From Frateuria_A sp049727805 (GTDB lineage: Bacteria > Pseudomonadota > Gammaproteobacteria > Xanthomonadales > Rhodanobacteraceae): a stretch of 64,000 bases of DNA. The stretch spans positions 62,001-126,000 of the forward strand of contig NZ_JBCNYA010000007.1 of assembly GCF_049727805.1 (NCBI RefSeq). The letters are read 5' to 3'. A model generated the notes under the pieces. It was not told the DNA's origin. It did no database searches and worked only from the letters and a program-made list of their open reading frames with translations. The position numbers were made by a program, and so were the translations under genes. Shown here one piece after another: positions 1 through 7,483 of the stretch (position 1 is the stretch's first letter; each line of letters opens with the position of its first letter).

Positions 1-49
1 TACACAGGCCGAGCGATGCGGCGAAAACCCGTCGGAAGGTGGCGTTCAT
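1..49 (-). CDS. N-terminus of a probable secreted protein, cut by the window edge
   Basis: An ATG at position 49 on the minus strand opens a frame that runs off the left edge. The 16 visible residues (MNATFRRVFAASLGLC) look like the start of a signal peptide: a short positive n-region followed by a hydrophobic stretch. A GGAG-type ribosome site sits about 10 bases upstream. The gene lies 43 bases downstream of the peptidase lipoprotein gene on the same strand and may be cotranscribed with it. Function cannot be judged from so few residues. Confidence 0.5.
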   Translation of the reverse strand, partial: MNATFRRVFAASLGLC

Positions 50-92
50 GGCGGCGCTCCGTGGCGGACCCGCCGATGCTCGTACCGGCGGC

Positions 93-1172
93 TTACCGGG
101 CGCTTATGCCGGGGTTGGCGGCCAGGGCATCCAGCGCACGGTCCCGCTGCGCCTTCGGCTCGTCGGCCAGGGCGCGAACCTGCGCGTAGAACGCCGGCCA
201 GCGATGCCCGGCGCGGTCGTACAGCACGGCAAACGCGCCGGTCCAGCGGTCGTACAGCCCGAATGGCAACAGGCGCGCGTTGTTGACCGGCGCCGCGACC
301 CACGCGTCGTAGCGATGGTCGCCGGGCCACTGCGTGTCCCGCCAACGGGCGTAGCGCCGGCGGAACGCCTCGATCTGCGCCCGCTTGCCGCGCGCCAGCA
401 CCGCCGTGTCGTGGCTGGAGGCATACGACTGCCTGAGCCGCTCGCGCAGATCCAGCACCAGCATGGTGAAGCCGCGTTCCATCGCCTGCGCGCGCGGATC
501 GGGCGGCGGCAGCTCGCGCGCCCTGCGCCACTCGCGCAGGCCCTGCCGCTCGACGAAGCTGGCGAAGGATTCGTTGAAGGCGGTGTCGTCCTTCACGTAG
601 AGCTGCTGGTGCGCGAGCTCGTGGAAGATCGTGCCGGCCAGTTCGTCGTCGTCCCAGCGCAGCATGCTGGAGACGATCGGATCGGCGAACCAGCCGAGCG
701 TCGAATAGGCCGGCACCGGGCCGATCCACACGTCGTCGCCCTGCGCCTTCAGTTGCGCCGCGCGGGCCTGCGCGCGGGCCTGGTCGAAATAGCCGCGATA
801 GGCCACGCAGCCGGCGATGGGGAAGCATTGAGGCACCGCGTCGACCGAATAGGGCAGCGTGGCGAACACGTTCCACGCCACGTAGGGCCGATGCAGGTCG
901 ACGTAGCTGGTGTAGCTGCGGTTGCGCGGCAAGCCCAGTTCCGAGGATGCGAACTGCCGGGCTTGCGCGGCCAGCCGCAGGCGCCGGGCGAGGTCTGGAT
1001 CGATGGACGGATCGCGTACCACCTCGGCGATCGGCCGGCGGTGCACCAGCAGCGATGCCTGCCCGTGCGCCACGTGGGCGTAATAGCGAAGGCTGGCGCA
1101 GCCGCCGAGCAGCAGGCACAGCGCGGCGATGGCCAGGCGCACGGCGCGCCCACGGAAACGGGGTGGAGGCAT
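93..1172 (-). CDS. Aminopeptidase-family zinc lipoprotein (PF10023-like)
   Basis: Predicted 359-residue outer-membrane or periplasmic lipoprotein peptidase. The ATG at 1172 is preferred over one 33 bases upstream because it gives a compact lipoprotein signal: Arg-rich n-region, hydrophobic core and lipobox LLGGC, with Cys at about residue 25. HELAHQ at about residues 184-189 supplies two zinc His and a catalytic Glu. The downstream FNESFASF segment matches the third-ligand Glu region of the Aminopep (formerly DUF2265) family. The substrate is unknown. It is the first clear gene of a leftward group whose next member is cut by the window edge. Confidence 0.85.
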   Translation of the reverse strand: MPPPRFRGRAVRLAIAALCLLLGGCASLRYYAHVAHGQASLLVHRRPIAEVVRDPSIDPDLARRLRLAAQARQFASSELGLPRNRSYTSYVDLHRPYVAWNVFATLPYSVDAVPQCFPIAGCVAYRGYFDQARAQARAAQLKAQGDDVWIGPVPAYSTLGWFADPIVSSMLRWDDDELAGTIFHELAHQQLYVKDDTAFNESFASFVERQGLREWRRARELPPPDPRAQAMERGFTMLVLDLRERLRQSYASSHDTAVLARGKRAQIEAFRRRYARWRDTQWPGDHRYDAWVAAPVNNARLLPFGLYDRWTGAFAVLYDRAGHRWPAFYAQVRALADEPKAQRDRALDALAANPGISAR

Positions 1173-1229
1173 GCCGCGATTGTGCCAAGCGCGCGTCCCG
1201 CGCACGAGCCGCGCGGGGAATCGGCCTGA

Positions 1230-1625
1230 TCAGTGGTGGTCGTGGTCGCGCCGGCCGCGCCAGTCGCCGCGGTCATGGCCACGATCGCGATCGCCGCGGC
1301 CCCGCCAGTCGTGGCGTCCGCCACCGTCACGGTAGCGCTCGCGGCTCCAGTCGCGCCCGCGGTAATGATGCGAATCGCGGTACCAGACGCCACTCACGCC
1401 GACGCTCACGCCCGGTGCGTAACAGCAGCCGTAGCCCCAGCCGGGACCGTAGTAGCCGCCGTAACCGTAGTAGTCCGGCTCGTAGATCACCGACGGACCT
1501 TCGCCGTAGTAGGCGTCGCCCTGGTAACCGTTGCTGCGCACGTAGCTGTAGCCGGGGTCGTAGTAGCAACCCGACAGCGCGGCCGTGCCGAGCGCCAGCG
1601 CCAGTCCTGCAAGCAGACGTTTCAT
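1230..1625 (-). CDS. Tyr/Gly-rich small lipoprotein with Arg/Asp/His tail
   Basis: A 131-residue protein with a clear lipoprotein signal: MKRLLAGLALALGTAALSGC, Cys at about residue 20. The middle is rich in Tyr and Gly. The last 45 residues are nearly all Arg, Asp, Gly and His in RGRGDRDR-like runs, a low-complexity charged tail. Such YXX-lipoproteins are common in Xanthomonadales, usually without known function; a cell-envelope role is likely. An AGGTGCGCCC ribosome site precedes the ATG. It is transcribed in the same direction as the peptidase lipoprotein, with a 57-base gap, so the two may form an operon. No enzymatic motif is visible. Confidence 0.75.
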   Translation of the reverse strand: MKRLLAGLALALGTAALSGCYYDPGYSYVRSNGYQGDAYYGEGPSVIYEPDYYGYGGYYGPGWGYGCCYAPGVSVGVSGVWYRDSHHYRGRDWSRERYRDGGGRHDWRGRGDRDRGHDRGDWRGRRDHDHH

Positions 1626-1739
1626 GGGCGCACCTCCATGAGTGAGGCCATGGAACGCACGCTAGTCTCGGCGGTTTGAATGCGCCCTGAGCGTCGCGCC
1701 CGGCCTTCCGGCACGGGCGCGGCTCCGGCGCAGGGACGG

Positions 1740-2483
1740 TCAGACCTTGGGGCCGCGCTGGCCGGCGATCACCGGAATGGTGGTCTTGGGCGCATCGCTG
1801 GGCAGCTGCGGACTGTTGCGCGTATGTACGGCCGAATCGCCGTGCGGCTGCGCGTTCGCGGAGTGGTTCGCCGCGCGGTCCCGTTCATGCTTGGCGTCGA
1901 GCAGGGCCTGGATGTGGGCGACCGCTTCTTCCGGGCTGATATGCCGGGTCGCCGGTGGATTGGCGGGTGCGGCGCCCTTGCTGGCGACGGGCCGGGTGGC
2001 GGGCCGGTTCGGCTTGCCGGCGGACGCAGCCTTCTTCACCGCCGGCTTGTTCGCCATCTTCGTGGCTGCCGCGGGAGCGGCCTTGCGGGTGGCCGCCTTC
2101 TTCGGGGCGGCTTTCCTTGCAGGCGCCTTCCTGGGGGCCGCCTTTTTCGGCGCCGCCTTCCTGGCAGCGGCCTTTTTCGGCGCGGTCTTCTTCATCGCCG
2201 CTTTTTTCGGCGCGGCCTTCTTCACTGCCGCCTTCTTCGGTGCGGCCTTTTTCACCGCCGCTTTCTTCGGCGCGACCTTCTTTGCAACCGCCTTCTTCGG
2301 CGCTGCCTTCTTTGTGGCCGGGCGCTTCCCGACGGCCTTCTTCGCGGCCGGGCGGGCGGCGGTGCGGTTCACCGGGGTCTTGATGCCGGTCTTCTTGCGG
2401 GCGGCGCTCTTCTTGGTCGCGGTGCCAGAGGCTGCCTTCTTTGCCGTGGATTTCTTCGCGGCCGACTTGCGGGTCGTTGCCAT
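1740..2483 (-). CDS. Histone H1-like AAPKK-repeat DNA-binding protein
   Basis: A 247-residue highly basic protein. Residues 1 to about 150 are almost entirely Ala, Lys, Pro and Thr in degenerate AAPKKA(A/V) pentad-like repeats, as in bacterial homologues of eukaryotic histone H1 (the AlgP/Hc1-type group). The C-terminal 80 residues lack the repeat and contain a short helical-looking segment (ISPEEAVAHIQALLDAKHERD). The expected role is nonspecific DNA binding and nucleoid compaction or regulation. The repeat DNA is an internal tandem array of about 30 bases and is likely to vary in copy number between strains. It stands alone, with 114 bases to the lipoprotein gene downstream. Confidence 0.85.
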   Translation of the reverse strand: MATTRKSAAKKSTAKKAASGTATKKSAARKKTGIKTPVNRTAARPAAKKAVGKRPATKKAAPKKAVAKKVAPKKAAVKKAAPKKAAVKKAAPKKAAMKKTAPKKAAARKAAPKKAAPRKAPARKAAPKKAATRKAAPAAATKMANKPAVKKAASAGKPNRPATRPVASKGAAPANPPATRHISPEEAVAHIQALLDAKHERDRAANHSANAQPHGDSAVHTRNSPQLPSDAPKTTIPVIAGQRGPKV

Positions 2484-2625
2484 GCGTCATCACTCCTGCG
2501 GGTGGTCGATGCAGCCTTGCCCGCGTCGGCATGCTCCACGCACGCGGCGGAAAGACCTGCGCGTCCAGTATTGCGCGAGCGTCTTCCGCTGTCATGCGCG
2601 ATCGCGGCATGAAACCCCGGCCGAT

Positions 2626-3426
2626 TCAGGATGCGGGTGGCCGGCGCAGTTGCAGCACGTGCCGCTCACGGCAGCCGAATGCGTCACGTACGGCGTCATA
2701 GTCCCAGCGTTCGACGGTGCAGCGGTCCGCTCCCTCGCGATGCAGCAGGTTCACCGAGTTTGCGGTGTCGCCGCGTACGCGGCGCGACACCGCGGTGCCT
2801 GCCTGCACCACCCACAACGGCCGTCCGGCCGGCGCCGGCAAGGGGCGCACGTAGGGCAGATGGATATGGCCGCCCAGCACCACCTGCGCACCGGCGAGGG
2901 CCCATGCCCCGGCCGCCTGGGCGTGGCCGCGCAGCAGGTTGCGCTGGTCGGACGCGCGGATCACCGCCATCGGCTGGTGCACCACCACGACGCGCAGTTG
3001 GCCGGGCGCGGCATCGCGCAGGCGCGCGGCGACCCGGTCGACCTGCGCGGCCGACACCTCGCCCTGCTTGTGGCGCCACCAGCGCGTGGTGTTGACGCCG
3101 AGCACCAGCCAGTCCGCGGACGACCATGACGGTTCCAGTTCATCGCCGAAGGCGGCCCGGTAATGCGCGTACGGCGCCACCAGGCGGGTGCCCAGCGCGA
3201 ACAGCGGGATGTCGTGGTTGCCGGGGATGGCCAGGTGCGGTGACGGCAGGCCCCGGACGAACGCGCGCGCCGCGGCGAACTGCGCCCGGCGCGCGCGCTG
3301 GGTCAGGTCCCCGGAGAGCACTACCAGCTCCGGCCGGACGTCCTGCACCAGCGCGCGCAGCGCGGCCAGCACCGGCGCCCGCTCGGTGCCGAAGTGCGAA
3401 TCGGACATGTGCAGCAGCACGCTCAC
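2626..3426 (-). CDS. Calcineurin-like metallophosphoesterase
   Basis: A 266-residue cytosolic enzyme with all the signature blocks of binuclear-metal phosphoesterases: DSHFG near residue 9 (Asp and His ligands), GDLTQ near 39, GNHDIP near 69 and GGHIHLP near 180. Similar proteins hydrolyse phosphodiesters such as cyclic nucleotides; the actual substrate here is unknown. The ATG overlaps the TGA of the upstream lipid-kinase gene by four bases (ATGA), so the two are translationally coupled. Together with the kinase this suggests a phospholipid or phosphoryl metabolism operon. Confidence 0.88.
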   Translation of the reverse strand: MSVLLHMSDSHFGTERAPVLAALRALVQDVRPELVVLSGDLTQRARRAQFAAARAFVRGLPSPHLAIPGNHDIPLFALGTRLVAPYAHYRAAFGDELEPSWSSADWLVLGVNTTRWWRHKQGEVSAAQVDRVAARLRDAAPGQLRVVVVHQPMAVIRASDQRNLLRGHAQAAGAWALAGAQVVLGGHIHLPYVRPLPAPAGRPLWVVQAGTAVSRRVRGDTANSVNLLHREGADRCTVERWDYDAVRDAFGCRERHVLQLRRPPAS

Positions 3427-4364
3427 GATGCCTCCCGCCGGCCGGGCACCAGCAGCCGCAGCGGCTGCGGTGCGACCCGGAAGCGCAGTGGTAGTGACAG
3501 CCGCCCGATCTCGCCATCGATCGCCAGCTTGATGTGGCGGCGATGCGGCAAGGCCGCGTCCAGTTCGGCGAAGGCGAAGCTGTCGACTTTCTCGACGTCG
3601 CCCAGGTGCCCGGACAGGCCGCGCACGGCCGCCAGGATCATCCGCCAGCGCGCCAGCGGCGGCAGCACGATGCCGACCAGCCGGCCGCGATCGACGGCCT
3701 CCGCTTCGGGAATACCGATGCTTTCCAGTTGCAGTCGGTTGTTTGCCACCACCAGCGTGGTGCTGCGGCGAAGTTGCGCCCGGCCGTCCTCGCGCAGCGA
3801 CAGCCGCAGGTCCGGGTAGTTGCCCAGCAGCGCGCGCAGGCCCGAAAGCAGCGCAACCAGCCGGTGCCGGCCGAAGCGGCGCTTGTCGCGCTCGCGCCGT
3901 TCCAGCAGGTCGGGGTACAGGCCCAGGCTGGCGTTCACCAGGAACACGCGCTGGTTGACCATGCCGACCTGTACCGGCACCTCGCGTGCATCGAGCAGGC
4001 CGCGCACGCCGGCACCGGCGTCACCCTCGGGCAGGCCGTGGCAGCGGCCGACGAAGTTGAAGGTGCCCTGCGGCAGCACGCCCAGCGGCAAACCGCTGGG
4101 AAGCACCGCCTGCACCACGGCGTTGATGGTGCCGTCACCGCCGGCCACCACCACTGTCCCGTCCTGTGCGCGCGCCGCCTCCACCGCCTCGCGGGCCAGC
4201 CCGCCCAGTTCGCGCGGGCGGCGCGCACGGAACAACCGGTACGGGTGCCCCGCGTCGTCGAGCGCGGTGCGGATGTCCCGTTCGGTCGCCTCGGCGTCAG
4301 CGCTGCCGGAACGGCGGTTGAGGACGATCGAAAACGGCCCCGGGTGGCCTTGCGGCGTGGGCAT
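3423..4364 (-). CDS. Diacylglycerol/sphingosine-kinase-family lipid kinase
   Basis: A 313-residue protein of the DAGK catalytic family (YegS-like). The N-terminal half contains VVVAGGDGTINAVV near residues 71-84, the nucleotide-binding glycine-rich loop of this fold, then LGVLPQGTFNF near 94-104. The C-terminal half is the beta-sandwich lipid-binding domain, with LxxDGE near 285. It should use ATP to phosphorylate a lipid or lipid-like alcohol at the membrane face. It overlaps the phosphoesterase gene by four bases and lies seven bases after the rhomboid gene, giving the tight leftward operon rhomboid, lipid kinase, phosphoesterase. Confidence 0.88.
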   Translation of the reverse strand: MPTPQGHPGPFSIVLNRRSGSADAEATERDIRTALDDAGHPYRLFRARRPRELGGLAREAVEAARAQDGTVVVAGGDGTINAVVQAVLPSGLPLGVLPQGTFNFVGRCHGLPEGDAGAGVRGLLDAREVPVQVGMVNQRVFLVNASLGLYPDLLERRERDKRRFGRHRLVALLSGLRALLGNYPDLRLSLREDGRAQLRRSTTLVVANNRLQLESIGIPEAEAVDRGRLVGIVLPPLARWRMILAAVRGLSGHLGDVEKVDSFAFAELDAALPHRRHIKLAIDGEIGRLSLPLRFRVAPQPLRLLVPGRREAS

Positions 4365-4371
4365 GGCCCTC

Positions 4372-4974
4372 CTACATGCGCGGATTCATGAGCAGTGCGA
4401 GGAAGTGAGTGAACACCCGCGGCTCTATCGCCAAGGTGAAGACCACGCCATAGGCTGCGCCCCACAGGTGCGCACTGTGGTTGATGTTGTCGCGGCCGAC
4501 GCGGTCCATGTAGATCGAGTAGCCGACATAGAGCACCGCGTACAGGATCGCCGGCATCGGCAGGATGAACACGATGATGCGGTTCCACGGCGCGAACAGG
4601 ATGTAGGCGAACAGCACCGCGGACACGGCACCGGAAGCGCCGAGGCTGTGATAGTTCGGATTGCGCCGGTTCTTGAGGTACGTCGGCAGGATGGAGACCA
4701 CCAGACCACCTATGTAGAACAGCAGAAAGCCCAGCCTGCCGAGTTCCATGGCGTAGAAGCTCTCGATCGCCCGCCCGAAGAAAAACAGCGTCAGCATGTT
4801 GAACAGCAGGTGGCCGAAGTCGGCGTGCACCAACCCGTAGGTCACCAGGCGGTGGTATTCGCGGTGGCGCTGGATCGCCGGCGGCCACAGGATCAGGTCG
4901 TCCATCAGCTTGGGCTTGTTGAAGGCCAGGAACGAGACGACGCAGGTGATCGCGATGATGGCCAGGGTAAGCAT
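4372..4974 (-). CDS. Rhomboid-family intramembrane serine protease
   Basis: About 200 residues with six hydrophobic segments. The catalytic Ser sits in GASGAV and the catalytic His in the late helix (INHSAHLWGAAYG), the rhomboid dyad; the HxxFxHLLFN segment (HADFGHLLFN) is also present. The start at 4974 (MLTLAIIAI) is chosen because it places the first membrane helix at the N-terminus; an in-frame start further upstream adds 43 polar residues with no family counterpart. It cleaves membrane-anchored substrates; none is known here. It heads the operon with the lipid kinase and phosphoesterase and is divergent from the PhzF gene. Confidence 0.88.
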   Translation of the reverse strand: MLTLAIIAITCVVSFLAFNKPKLMDDLILWPPAIQRHREYHRLVTYGLVHADFGHLLFNMLTLFFFGRAIESFYAMELGRLGFLLFYIGGLVVSILPTYLKNRRNPNYHSLGASGAVSAVLFAYILFAPWNRIIVFILPMPAILYAVLYVGYSIYMDRVGRDNINHSAHLWGAAYGVVFTLAIEPRVFTHFLALLMNPRM

Positions 4975-5111
4975 GGTCGCGCGGGCTTCCTCGGGGATGG
5001 CGGATCGTCCATCTTGGCGCCGGCCCTGCGGCTTGTCGACCGCGCTTACGACGCCTGCGACATCACGGCGTATCATGCGCGCCTTTATCCGCCCGCTCCC
5101 CACGGACCCGC

Positions 5112-5993
5112 ATGACCCCGACCCGCTACCTCCATCTGGACGTCTTTGCCGCTACTTGCGGCGGCGGCAACCACCTCGGCGTGGTGACCGACGCGCGCGG
5201 CTGGAGCGACGCGCAGATGCAGCGCTTCGCGCGCTGGACCGCACTGGTGGAAACCACCTTCCTGCTGCCGCCGTCGACGCCGCAGGCGAGCTACCGCGTA
5301 CGCATCTTCACGCCGCAGCGCGAGATCCCGTTCGCCGGCCATCCCAGCGTGGGCAGCGCGCACGCCGCGCTGGCCTGCGGATTGGCGCAGCCGGTCGATG
5401 GCCTGCTGTGGCAGGAATGCGGCGCCGGCGTGCTGCCGATCCGCGTCGAGGGCGAGGGCGAGGAACGCGATCTGCTGCTGAAGTCGCCCGGCGAGCGCGT
5501 GGTCGCCACCGGCCGCGACGCACACCCGCTGCTGGCGGCCACGCTCGCCGGCGTCGAGCTGGGCGCGCTGCCGCCGGCGCTGGTCGACGGCGGCCGGCGC
5601 TGGTGGCTGGCCGAGGTCGCCGACGAGGCCAGCCTGCGCGGCTGGCTGCCCGACCACAGCGCGATCGGCGCACTGGCGCGGGCGACCGACAGCATGGGCC
5701 TGTGCGCCTTCGCGCGCAGCGGTTCGGGCGACTACCAACTGGTGGTCCGCGCCTTCCCCGCCGGCGTGGGCATCGTGGAGGACCCGGCCTCGGGCGCCGC
5801 CAACGGCTTGATCGCCGCCTACATCGCCCACGCGGAGCCCGAGGGTGCGCTCTCGCGCGGCTACGCGATCAGCCAGGGCCGCGAGATGGGCCATGACGCC
5901 AGGCTGCTGGCGCGCATCGAGCCGGATGCGATCTGGGTCGGCGGCCGCGCGCACACCGTGGTCGACGGCCTGCTGCGCTGGAACGGCGCGTGA
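5112..5993 (+). CDS. PhzF-family isomerase/epimerase
   Basis: A 293-residue PhzF-like protein (diaminopimelate-epimerase fold). Seen: GGNHLGVV near residues 18-25, a candidate catalytic Glu in the VETTFL segment near 46, the conserved IFTPQREIPFAGHP block near 66-79 and EDPASGAA near 220. Family members isomerise small carboxylates; only a few make phenazine, and no phenazine genes are nearby, so the substrate is unknown. Its TGA overlaps the GTG start of the YaiI-like gene (GTGA), so the two are translationally coupled. It is divergent from the rhomboid operon across about 137 bases. Confidence 0.87.
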   Translation: MTPTRYLHLDVFAATCGGGNHLGVVTDARGWSDAQMQRFARWTALVETTFLLPPSTPQASYRVRIFTPQREIPFAGHPSVGSAHAALACGLAQPVDGLLWQECGAGVLPIRVEGEGEERDLLLKSPGERVVATGRDAHPLLAATLAGVELGALPPALVDGGRRWWLAEVADEASLRGWLPDHSAIGALARATDSMGLCAFARSGSGDYQLVVRAFPAGVGIVEDPASGAANGLIAAYIAHAEPEGALSRGYAISQGREMGHDARLLARIEPDAIWVGGRAHTVVDGLLRWNGA

Positions 5994-6457
5994 GCGGCAC
6001 GCCGCAGATCTGGGTCGATGCCGACGCCTGCCCCGGACCGATCAAGGAGATCCTGTTCCGCGCCGCCGAGCGCGCGCAGGTGATGGTCACGCTGGTGGCG
6101 AACCAGATGCTGCGCACGCCGTCCACGCGCTGGGTGCGTGCGATCCAGGTCGCCGGCGGCTTCGACGTCGCCGACAACGAGATCGTGCAGCGTTTGGCCG
6201 CGGGCGACCTGGTGGTGACGCAGGACATCCCGCTGGCCGCGCAGGCGATCGACAAGGGCGCGCTGGCGCTGCACCCGCGCGGCGAGCTCTACACGCGCGA
6301 GACCATCGCGCAGCGCCTGTCGATGCGCAATTTCATGGACGAACTGCGCGGCGCAGGCGTGGACACGGGCGGCCCGTCGGCGTTCCACGCGCGCGACCGG
6401 CAGGCCTTCGCCAACCAGTTGGACCGCTGGCTGCAGCAGCGCCCGAAGAACGCGTAG
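5990..6457 (+). CDS. YaiI/YqxD (UPF0178) family protein
   Basis: A 155-residue protein starting at GTG, overlapping the PhzF stop. It has the UPF0178 hallmarks: N-terminal VDADACP, then LVANQ, VTQDIPLA and a basic C-terminal region (RPKNA). The fold is related to PIN/NYN-type nucleases, and the clustered Asp residues (DADAC, D in TQDIP) could bind metal, but no activity is established for the family. The TAG stop is part of the GTAG head of REP copy A1, so the repeat begins inside the codon that ends this gene. Confidence 0.85.
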   Translation: MSGTPQIWVDADACPGPIKEILFRAAERAQVMVTLVANQMLRTPSTRWVRAIQVAGGFDVADNEIVQRLAAGDLVVTQDIPLAAQAIDKGALALHPRGELYTRETIAQRLSMRNFMDELRGAGVDTGGPSAFHARDRQAFANQLDRWLQQRPKNA

Positions 6458-6520
6458 GGTGGGCTTCAGCCCACCGGCTCTGAAGAAAGATCAAAGCGGT
6501 GGGCTGAAGCCCACCTTACG
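6454..6520. repeat. REP family A, copy 1 (GTAG-headed inverted pair)
   Basis: Two copies of an 18-base palindrome (GGTGGGCTTCAGCCCACC and its inverse) stand in opposite orientation about 22 bases apart, headed by GTAG and ending in TTAC. This matches the layout of GTAG-type REP/BIME elements known in Stenotrophomonas and relatives, which are mobilised by RAYT transposases. It sits between convergent genes and holds the stop codons of both (TAG of the YaiI-like gene, TAA of the reductase). It probably acts as a bidirectional terminator or mRNA 3'-end stabiliser. Confidence 0.9.
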
Positions 6521-7403
6521 GCTTCCCGTCATCCAGGTGCGCGCGCCGCGCAGCGACCTGCGCCAGCGCCGCCCAGTCCAGCTCTTCGCCGCCGCCTGCC
6601 AGCGCCTCGATCAGCGCATCGCGCACGACGCCGGCAAACGGTAGCGGCACCCGCGCTGCCTCGCCCGCGGCGAGCGCGAGGTTGACGTCCTTCAGGCCCA
6701 GCGGCAGCGCGAAGCCGGGCGGCGCGTAACGCTCCTCGGCGATCAGGCGGCCGTAGCCCTGGTAGGCCGGCGCGGCGAACAGCGTGCTGGTCATGATCTC
6801 CAGGAAGTCGGCGGCGGACACGCCGTGCGCGCGGGTGAGCGCAGTGGCCTCGGCCATGCTCTCGATCGCCGACGCCAGCATGAAGTTGCCGGCCAGCTTG
6901 ACCACGTTGGCGCGCTCGGGCGCCTCGCCCACCGGCCACAGCCGGCTGCCGAGCACCTCCAGCAGCGGGCGCACGGACTCGACCACGGCAGGATGCCCGG
7001 CCACGACGATGTTGAGCTTGGCCGCCGCGGCCATGTCCGGCCGTCCGAACACCGGCGCGGCAACGTAGCCCAGTCCCCGCTGCGCATGCGCCTGGGCCAG
7101 CTCGCGCGCGAGCGCCACCGAGATGGTCGCGTGGTTGACGTGCACGGTGCCGCGGTCCATCTCGTCCAGCACGCCGCCTTCCAGGAACACCTCGCGCACG
7201 GCCTGGTCATTGGCCAGCATGCTGTGCACCACCTGGCCCTGCACCGCCCGCCCGGGCGTGCGCGCGACCCTGGCGCCGAGCGAGGCGAGCGGTTCGGTGG
7301 GGCCTTCGGAGCGGTTCCACACGGTCAGCGCGTGGCCCGCGGCGAGCAGGTTGCTGGCCATGGCGCTGCCCATGGCGCCCAGGCCGAGGAATCCGACGTT
7401 CAT
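6516..7403 (-). CDS. NAD(P)-dependent 3-hydroxyisobutyrate-dehydrogenase-type reductase
   Basis: A 295-residue beta-hydroxyacid dehydrogenase. N-terminal Rossmann motif GFLGLGAMGSAMA (residues 4-16) and WNRS for cofactor choice; Lys in the VKLAGNFM segment near 170 is the family's catalytic residue. Members reduce 3-hydroxyisobutyrate, tartronate semialdehyde, glyoxylate or succinate semialdehyde; which one cannot be read here. The start at 7403 is supported by AAAGGAGAA just upstream; the frame stays open further upstream, but that part is antisense-type sequence inside the next gene. Its stop codon lies in REP copy A1. It follows the flavoprotein gene by 80 bases. Confidence 0.88.
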   Translation of the reverse strand: MNVGFLGLGAMGSAMASNLLAAGHALTVWNRSEGPTEPLASLGARVARTPGRAVQGQVVHSMLANDQAVREVFLEGGVLDEMDRGTVHVNHATISVALARELAQAHAQRGLGYVAAPVFGRPDMAAAAKLNIVVAGHPAVVESVRPLLEVLGSRLWPVGEAPERANVVKLAGNFMLASAIESMAEATALTRAHGVSAADFLEIMTSTLFAAPAYQGYGRLIAEERYAPPGFALPLGLKDVNLALAAGEAARVPLPFAGVVRDALIEALAGGGEELDWAALAQVAARRAHLDDGKP

Positions 7404-7483
7404 GAAGGTTCTCCTTTGAAGCGACCGGGTAATGGAACATCCGCGTTGTTGAAGGCGCGCAAAAGACCGTTCCCTCGCCTTTC

